From: a virus
Length of the DNA stretch: 28,859 bases
Direction: 5' to 3' (one strand)
IMG/VR virus record: IMGVR_UViG_3300020171_000102
Coordinates: 1 to 28,859 of that record
Part shown: positions 23,837 to 28,859 of the stretch, one piece after another
How the letters are laid out: every line of letters starts with the position of its first letter
How positions within the stretch are numbered: the stretch's first letter is position 1
Notes under the pieces: model-generated
The model's input: the letters and a program-made list of their open reading frames with translations, nothing else
Databases searched by the model: none
What the model was told of the DNA's origin: nothing
Position numbers and translations under genes: made by a program

Positions 23837-24725
23837 AACTTTCTCTTAATATTAATATTTCTTCACAAATTTCGCTATAGTTCTTCCCTGTAAATTTAAT
23901 TATACCATTAGTAACCTTGGAATGGCAATAACTACAAAAGCAAATTAAATTAGTTAAATTATTTGCTTCAAGAAATCTTTTTACAGTAAATTCTATAAAG
24001 GGTATTATATGATGAACATCAGGATTTTTACCAAGTTGTTTTTGTGTTTTATTGCAAATTTTACAAGTTTTATTATCTCTTTCTAATGCTTTTCTTCTTT
24101 GTTTTAACCAATTAGGTCCATAATAACCATCGTAGCCACCTTTCCAGTTGTAAATCTTGTCACCATTTAAGTTATCAGACTTCCATTTATAGGAACATTT
24201 TTTACTACAAAAGAATCTATGAGTTTTTGAACTATTCACTATACATTTTGGTTTTATTAATGATGAATCACATTGAGCACAGTTGACTTGAATACCTCCA
24301 CCTTTCCAATGACCTGCCATTTTACCAACTAATGTTTTTTTATATTTACTTTGACAGTCAAAACTACAAAAGAATCGATTAAATTGTTTAAAGAAGCAGT
24401 TCTTTCTAATTATTTGATTATGACAAACGAAACATTCAACTTTATGACTTTTATATCGTGGATTAGCTTCACCTTTTATTCCAGCAACTTTAGGATTTCC
24501 CTTTAATGCTTTGTGAATATGATCTCGATGTATAACAGACAAATGCCCACCCTTGCGAGTAGGCATTTTGTTATCCTTATAAGTTCTTTTAGGTATACCA
24601 AACAATTCTAATTTATTTAAAATTGTTCGATTACTACATCCGTAAATGGATGCTATTTCATAAGAACTTAATCCTTTTACTAAATAGTTGTTTTTTAGGT
24701 TCTCTTTACTAATGTCATTAACCAT
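23829..24725 (-). CDS. Free-standing HNH homing endonuclease with HTH and two zinc ribbons
   Basis: Residues about 10-46 form a helix-turn-helix (LSSYEIASIYGCSNRTILNK). Two zinc ribbons follow: Cys 98/101/120/124 and Cys 149/152/173/177. The C-terminal nuclease domain (about 200-275) has zinc Cys 221/224 and 264/267, DVHHIIPF with His 238-239, Asn259 in LTNL and His268 in CSYCHS. This set is that of HNH homing endonucleases, which nick or cut a target site to spread their own gene. A perfect promoter lies directly upstream, so the gene is independent of operon transcription, as is common for mobile endonucleases. It sits between virion genes and does not split either neighbour. Confidence 0.88.
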   Translation of the reverse strand: MVNDISKENLKNNYLVKGLSSYEIASIYGCSNRTILNKLELFGIPKRTYKDNKMPTRKGGHLSVIHRDHIHKALKGNPKVAGIKGEANPRYKSHKVECFVCHNQIIRKNCFFKQFNRFFCSFDCQSKYKKTLVGKMAGHWKGGGIQVNCAQCDSSLIKPKCIVNSSKTHRFFCSKKCSYKWKSDNLNGDKIYNWKGGYDGYYGPNWLKQRRKALERDNKTCKICNKTQKQLGKNPDVHHIIPFIEFTVKRFLEANNLTNLICFCSYCHSKVTNGIIKFTGKNYSEICEEILILRESYG

Positions 24726-24733
24726 GTATTAAC

Positions 24734-24762
24734 ATTATACTTCTTGTCATAAGTAATGTCAA
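24734..24762 (-). promoter_or_regulatory. Perfect-consensus sigma70 promoter of the HNH gene
   Basis: On the minus strand TTGACA (24762-24757), a 17-base spacer and TATAAT (24739-24734) match the sigma70 consensus at all twelve positions with ideal spacing. The expected start point falls at about 24725-24728, on or next to the ATG at 24725, so the mRNA may be leaderless. Confidence 0.88.
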
Positions 24763-24765
24763 TGG

Positions 24766-25272
24766 TCAATTTTCATCGTACGAAAGTGTAAAAGTGTACG
24801 TGGAAGAATCTCCGGCTGCAGCCGCAGTTGTTGTCTGCATTTGCATTAAAATAAAATCCGAAAATCCTGCTGCAGTTATACTGCCCGCAAGACTACCCCC
24901 AAACGACACATTAGCTGAACCTGGAGAGGCTGTTGGTACATTAGCAGTTGCAATTGAACTTGCACCTGTAACAGGAGTTACATAGGCGGTTGTTACACCG
25001 TCCCATTTAATTCCTATACCTGAATCCGGTCCTCCAGCAGAATTCCAAAATTTAGCATTTTGGACTTTATTGAATGTTCCTGTGAAATGACCTTTAAGCC
25101 AAGTTTCATACGAGTTGTTACCCGCAGTAATTGGATAAGACGTGTAATCCGCTGCCGAGGCAAGCGAATCAAGTGTCTTAAAGTTAAAAAGGTTTCCAGA
25201 CACTCCCAAGTCTGCTGTGGTCGGAGCACCTGATGCCCCATATTCTCCCCACCACTGAAATGTTGCTGCCAT
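24766..25272 (-). CDS. Small virion structural protein (168 residues)
   Basis: The protein starts MAATFQWWGEYGASGAPTTA, has a central domain with ITAGNNSYETWLKGHFTGTF and FNKVQNAKFWN, and ends in a beta-rich Ala/Gly/Thr/Ser region. Composition and size fit a capsid decoration or minor virion protein, and related sequences are, to my memory, found among phage structural genes; I cannot name the family. A GAAAGGAAAG ribosome site precedes the ATG. GC content is clearly above the local average. It is flanked by the HNH gene and the intein-containing glycosyltransferase. Confidence 0.65.
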   Translation of the reverse strand: MAATFQWWGEYGASGAPTTADLGVSGNLFNFKTLDSLASAADYTSYPITAGNNSYETWLKGHFTGTFNKVQNAKFWNSAGGPDSGIGIKWDGVTTAYVTPVTGASSIATANVPTASPGSANVSFGGSLAGSITAAGFSDFILMQMQTTTAAAAGDSSTYTFTLSYDEN

Positions 25273-25303
25273 TTTTTCTTTCCTTTCAGATTACAATTTA
25301 ATT

Positions 25304-27553
25304 CTACCATTTTTGATTAAAACTTACTACTCTATTATAAAACTGTAATCTTTCTAATATATGCTTATCAATGGTATTTTCTTTATACCACTGATAATTA
25401 TTCATACCGAGTCGTTTTCTCAATACCTCGTCTTTAATTAATAACTCTATCATATCATACCACTCTTTACCAGTGTTTGCCAAGAACCCTGTATATCCAT
25501 GTTTAATGCTGTCTTTATAAGGTATGATATTAGATGCTACTACTGGAATACCTAATGCTGCCATTTCCTTGATTTTCAAATCACTTTTTGCCTGATTAAA
25601 ACCTGTTTCAATTAATGGTGCTATCCCTATATCAAAAGCACACTCTCTTAGTTTACTAGGATAATATAATAAGTCAATGCCTGGTATTTTTTCAAGTTGA
25701 CCTGCATTTTTACAATGTGAGCAAATAGTTGTATTACCTGGTATATCCTGAAAAAGATTTTTTCCTGTATTTGATTCACCAAAATATCCCATTAAACAAA
25801 AATGAACTTGTGGATATTTTTGACAAATCTTTGTAATTACTTGCTCTATTAATTGCAGATCATGATAATGTGAATTTCCGCACCAAATATATTTACCCCT
25901 TCTCCTTACAAGTATAATATGATTTTTAACTTCTACACAATAGACTTTATTGTCATAATCTATCCATTTTTGATGCTGTTTTTTAATAAAAGGTTTGAAA
26001 TACGAAGGCATAGTCTTTCTTAAAAAGGTAACTTGATAATTATCATAATTACCTCGTATTATCTTACCCCGAATAGTATGGTTTTCACCACTTCTATTTT
26101 TCCCCCTGTTTACTACATTTGCCCCCCATCCGATTTTTAATGCAATTTCTGATAAATTGTCTACTAATTTCTCGGAAGAAGTCCAAGCTTGGGTTTTGCC
26201 ACTTTTTGCAATATGACCGTCCCCTCGAATATAATAATCTAATAATATTTTAAGTTCTTTGGGCGGTAAACTTAATATATATTTCGGTATAAATTTTTCG
26301 CTTGCACCACCAAATTGTTTTAAGTAATTCCATAATTGATTATCACAAAATCTTAGTTGTTTTTTATCCTTAGTATATTTACCATCAAAACCATACTTAG
26401 ACATAATTCGTTTCATTTCTTCTAAATATTCATTGTCTTTAAATTGTGCTATACCAACTTGCATTAAGTTATGTTGTTTTCCTTTTGGGTTTTCAAAAGT
26501 AGTTTTTGATGTCCAGCCCTCAGCTATCCAAAATCCAAAGAACTTCAACCAATCTTCCATTTTAATTTTCTTTTCTTGTTTTATTTTAGTAATTGTTTTA
26601 TGTCCGTATTTTCTATAATAACCATTGAATGAACCGCTACTAAAAGAAATCTTGGGTAGTATAAAATATTTCTGTTTGACCCCACACCACTTTCCATCTC
26701 TTTTAAGATAAAAGGTTTTATTATCCAATTCCTCTGCCTTTACTAAATTATATTTAAGATTACTTTTTAATGCCCCCTTTCTGGCTCTGTAAATATTATG
26801 ATTAGGGGTTACACAAAGACTAACTTGTTGCATTTCAATATTGAGCATTTTACCATTATGTTGGTATTCGATATATTTTGTGGGTTTATGGTATTCAATA
26901 TTATTATTTTGAGGATTAAGAGTCGCGACTTTTTCTTTACTATTTAAGTCTTTGAAGAATTTAAACCCATTTTCAGTAAGAATTTCTGTTTCAGTATCAT
27001 AGCATCCTGCGCCTGCATAACCAATTCTGATTATATTATCATTTTTCTTTTTATAATAATTATCCCAATGAGTTGCTGTCCAAGCGGGTGTATCCCAAAG
27101 TTGTTTATCTAAATAATTAGGCATCACCTCTATAACAGGATTATATAAACTGTATTCATTTCTTAATCTGGGTGTTGAAACCTGCATAGCATCACATTTT
27201 TGCATAATCTTTAATGCTCTGCCTAAATGCGGTCCCATTGGCGACCAAAAGTTATAAGATGGATTATGAGGTGAAATACCCTGTAAGTAATCATCTATAT
27301 CATAAATGATTTTTTTACCTAATGAATGTGCCTGATCTATTGCCTCAAATGCGGCTTGATCTGATTGTCTTTGAATAATAATTAAATGCGCCCATTCAAC
27401 CATTTTCCAGTTCCAGTCGAAAGTTACCTGAACGTCTGCTAAGTCCTGTCTTTTAATTTCATTAGCAGGAACCATCATGCGGTAGAATCCACAACCGTGC
27501 TGGTCGGCAGGTATTACTAAAATTTTTAATCTATTTGGACTTATTACTGCCAT
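25304..27553 (-). CDS. Glycosyltransferase (GT-B type) interrupted by an intein
   Basis: The 749-residue product is two glycosyltransferase halves (1-183 and 561-749) around a 377-residue intein. After splicing the enzyme would have 372 residues. The N half begins LKILVIPADQHGCGFYRM; the C half has GSHYHDLQLIEQV at the domain junction and AKSDLKIKEMAALGIPVVAS, the acceptor/sugar-nucleotide site of GT4-like enzymes. It would move a sugar from a nucleotide-sugar donor to an unknown acceptor. The gene overlaps the preceding glycosyltransferase gene by 23 bases, so the two are coupled and probably act in one pathway, for example on virion protein, phage DNA or host polysaccharide. The acceptor cannot be inferred. 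Confidence 0.88.
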   Translation of the reverse strand: MAVISPNRLKILVIPADQHGCGFYRMMVPANEIKRQDLADVQVTFDWNWKMVEWAHLIIIQRQSDQAAFEAIDQAHSLGKKIIYDIDDYLQGISPHNPSYNFWSPMGPHLGRALKIMQKCDAMQVSTPRLRNEYSLYNPVIEVMPNYLDKQLWDTPAWTATHWDNYYKKKNDNIIRIGYAGAGCYDTETEILTENGFKFFKDLNSKEKVATLNPQNNNIEYHKPTKYIEYQHNGKMLNIEMQQVSLCVTPNHNIYRARKGALKSNLKYNLVKAEELDNKTFYLKRDGKWCGVKQKYFILPKISFSSGSFNGYYRKYGHKTITKIKQEKKIKMEDWLKFFGFWIAEGWTSKTTFENPKGKQHNLMQVGIAQFKDNEYLEEMKRIMSKYGFDGKYTKDKKQLRFCDNQLWNYLKQFGGASEKFIPKYILSLPPKELKILLDYYIRGDGHIAKSGKTQAWTSSEKLVDNLSEIALKIGWGANVVNRGKNRSGENHTIRGKIIRGNYDNYQVTFLRKTMPSYFKPFIKKQHQKWIDYDNKVYCVEVKNHIILVRRRGKYIWCGNSHYHDLQLIEQVITKICQKYPQVHFCLMGYFGESNTGKNLFQDIPGNTTICSHCKNAGQLEKIPGIDLLYYPSKLRECAFDIGIAPLIETGFNQAKSDLKIKEMAALGIPVVASNIIPYKDSIKHGYTGFLANTGKEWYDMIELLIKDEVLRKRLGMNNYQWYKENTIDKHILERLQFYNRVVSFNQKW
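25874..27004 (-). mobile_element. Intein with LAGLIDADG endonuclease in a glycosyltransferase
   Basis: This segment encodes residues 184-560 of the fused protein. Splicing motifs are complete: Cys1 in CYDTETEILT; the block B TPNH (Thr66, His69); block F YCVEVKNHIILVRRRGK (Asn361-His362); a C-terminal WCGN with the terminal Asn377; and Ser as first residue of the C half. The penultimate residue is Gly rather than the usual His, which is known in a class of phage inteins ending in CGN. Two LAGLIDADG motifs are present, FFGFWIAEGW (Glu162) and LLDYYIRGDGHI (Asp262), so it may home. It interrupts the conserved GYAGAG/SHYHDL loop of the enzyme. Confidence 0.92.
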
Positions 27554-28562
27554 ATTTTATAACTTTCTCTAATAAATTAACTGAATTTTGCCAACTTAAA
27601 TTCTTAACTGTTTCTAAGCCGCCGCTTATCAATTTATTTCTAATTCCCTTATCAATTAGTAAAGTCTTTAATTTACTTTCAAGTTCATTACTTTCATTAT
27701 AACTAAAACAATTTATATTATCTTTGCAAAACATTTTTGTACCTGACGTTTCTCTGGTCAAAACAGTACAGCCCGTAGCCATAGATTGTGCCTGTAATTC
27801 TGCTATGCCATCCTCTTGATAGTTTCTTATTAGAATATCGCAAGAGGATAATACCTTTCTGGTTTGCTCTACATTTAAGTTCTGCCAATGCTTATCTGAT
27901 TTAATTGTATATTTAGTATCGCTCATTGTCCATAGTTGATAACCTCTTAATAATGAAAGTACCTTATTTATTTCATTAACGCCTTTCCAGGGCATTAGGT
28001 TGCCTTCTACGAGTATTCTAATCGTATCTTTAACAAAAATAAGTTCAGGATAATATAAATTTAAATTAATGCCAATAGGTATAGTTGTCGCTTTTCTTTT
28101 ATAGTAATCTATAAATAATTTTGTAAGGTCATTATTAGTAGTTAAATACTGCATTGGCAACGTATAAGACTTCTCAATATAATTTTGTTGGGTATTATAT
28201 TCGATTTCTAACCTATCATTATCTAGCTTAGGATAATTAACCTTAAATACCTCTTTAGAGTAAAATATTTTTTGATTTTCAGTAATTAAATAAAATTTCT
28301 TAGCCTTAGTTTTAACATCATTTAAGTAATAAGCACAAACAGGATAATATGCAATAATAGCGTCTGTTTCTTTAAATAATTCTTGCGCTTGATTAATAGG
28401 GATAGGACTTATAACTAGAGGAAAGAAATTTACAGGTATTAATTCATCTAAAGAGGTAATTTGAATATCGTGACCTTTGTTTACAAGTTGATTAATCAAT
28501 TCAAAAATAAATGATGCACCACTGACTTTTAATGAGGGTACTAAAAATAAAATTCTACTCAT
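27531..28562 (-). CDS. GT4-family glycosyltransferase
   Basis: This 343-residue protein has the GT-B layout. The N-terminal domain begins RILFLVPSLKVSGASFIFEL, with a helix after a Gly-rich loop as in GT4 enzymes. The C-terminal domain starts near 180 and holds EGNLMPWKGVNE (about 186-197) and the donor-binding EDGIAELQAQSMATGCTVLT (about 250-269). It would transfer a sugar from an activated nucleotide donor; the acceptor is unknown. It is the first gene after a promoter at 28586-28613 and overlaps the next glycosyltransferase by 23 bases. The cytoplasm is its likely place, as it has no signal peptide or membrane segment. Confidence 0.85.
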   Translation of the reverse strand: MSRILFLVPSLKVSGASFIFELINQLVNKGHDIQITSLDELIPVNFFPLVISPIPINQAQELFKETDAIIAYYPVCAYYLNDVKTKAKKFYLITENQKIFYSKEVFKVNYPKLDNDRLEIEYNTQQNYIEKSYTLPMQYLTTNNDLTKLFIDYYKRKATTIPIGINLNLYYPELIFVKDTIRILVEGNLMPWKGVNEINKVLSLLRGYQLWTMSDTKYTIKSDKHWQNLNVEQTRKVLSSCDILIRNYQEDGIAELQAQSMATGCTVLTRETSGTKMFCKDNINCFSYNESNELESKLKTLLIDKGIRNKLISGGLETVKNLSWQNSVNLLEKVIKYGSNKSK

Positions 28563-28585
28563 AACTAAAACTTAAACTTATTCTA

Positions 28586-28613
28586 ATTATCCATATATGC
28601 AGAGATTTGTCAA
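28586..28613 (-). promoter_or_regulatory. Sigma70-like promoter before the glycosyltransferase genes
   Basis: On the minus strand TTGACA (28613-28608) is followed after 16 bases by GATAAT (28591-28586), one mismatch from consensus. The start point would be about 28578-28580, giving a short leader of about 17 bases without an evident ribosome site before the ATG at 28562. Confidence 0.72.
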
Positions 28614-28684
28614 CTTATTCCCCCCCCAAGAGCTATAGAAGAGATCCCCACAAACAGGATAAATAGAGGGGAGGGAGATGAGGC
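28614..28684 (-). other. Non-coding gap with an 8-base G tract
   Basis: This gap between the partial right-hand gene and the promoter contains G8 on the minus strand (C8 at 28621-28628 plus) and CCTCCCC/GGGG pieces that could pair loosely, but no clear hairpin with a T-run. Base composition becomes much richer in GC from here to the right edge. Confidence 0.5.
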
Positions 28685-28859
28685 TTACAATACCCCTATT
28701 ACCTTTAATGCTCCTGCAAATTCTTCTTTTATCTCAACAGGCATCTCCTTTACCTCAACACCTAAATAAATATCCTTCCCCTGGTCTACCGCGTCCAACT
28801 GCACAATAAATTGTGTCTCCTGGTCAAACCCTTCAGGAATGGCAGCATAAACCAATGGT
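28685..28859 (-). CDS. C-terminal end of an unknown protein (partial)
   Basis: A minus-strand frame is open from the right edge to a TAA at 28687-28685. The 57 visible residues include YAAIPEGFDQETQFIVQLD and KDIYLGVEVKEMPVEIKEEF and look like a real, balanced beta-alpha protein. The start lies outside the window and I do not recognise the family. The GC content is higher than in the glycosyltransferase genes that follow. Confidence 0.7.
   Translation of the reverse strand, partial: PLVYAAIPEGFDQETQFIVQLDAVDQGKDIYLGVEVKEMPVEIKEEFAGALKVIGVL

Noticed and set aside
23603-25272. HNH gene as part of a group I intron or splitting a host gene
   Set aside because: The 77-residue and 168-residue neighbours each look complete and do not join into one protein, and the HNH gene has its own promoter. 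A free-standing homing gene fits better.
25014-25310. Alternative 98-residue minus-strand frame overlapping the 168-residue protein
   Set aside because: It covers the first half of a well-formed virion-like gene in another frame; its sequence is Gln/Leu/Arg-rich and lacks domain features.
1-28859. tRNA, rRNA, integrase or attachment-site signals
   Set aside because: No cloverleaf-like sequence, rRNA segment, recombinase motif or convincing att repeat was noticed. By-eye reading can miss these, so a tRNAscan and repeat search would be needed to exclude them.

Overview
The window looks like part of the late (virion) region of a tailed phage or prophage with a siphovirus-type tail, infecting a low-GC bacterium. 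The DNA is AT-rich overall, the standard code reads every gene through, many starts have AGGAG-like ribosome sites, and two sigma70-like promoters are present, one of them perfect consensus. The host cannot be named from sequence alone. Terminase, portal and major capsid genes are not seen and probably lie to the right of the window, because the minus-strand genes run right to left in the usual head-to-tail order.

Layout, in transcription order on the minus strand. 28.9-25.3 kb: the end of an unknown gene, a promoter, then two overlapping glycosyltransferase genes, the second interrupted by a 377-residue LAGLIDADG intein. 25.3-23.0 kb: a small virion-like protein, a zinc-finger HNH endonuclease with its own perfect promoter, and two small unknown genes. 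22.9-18.1 kb: one 1603-residue fibre-like protein with 58 tandem 14-residue repeats. 18.1-14.2 kb: head-tail connector, a 44-residue ORF, head-closure, HK97 gp10-like and tail-terminator proteins, two small unknowns and the major tail (tube) protein. 14.2-13.4 kb: tail assembly chaperones G and GT, joined by a -1 programmed frameshift. 13.4-4.3 kb: tape measure, a distal-tail-sized protein, a hub/baseplate protein, a tail fibre and a small fibre-associated protein. 4.3-1.26 kb: small membrane proteins, a C39-like cysteine peptidase (probable lysin), a holin-like protein and a CxxCxxCC (YkgJ-type) protein. At the left end, on the plus strand and converging on this operon, are an HNH endonuclease cut by the window edge, a broken phage adenine methyltransferase and one small unknown gene.

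The connector, terminator, tube, chaperone, tape-measure, hub and fibre genes form a complete tail-building module. The peptidase and small membrane proteins probably serve lysis. The glycosyltransferases may decorate virion proteins, DNA or the host surface. The most unusual content is the 14-residue repeat fibre protein, whose repeat motif recurs at the ends of the tail hub protein, and the intein placed in a glycosyltransferase. Three homing-type elements (two HNH genes and the intein) show a heavy load of selfish DNA.
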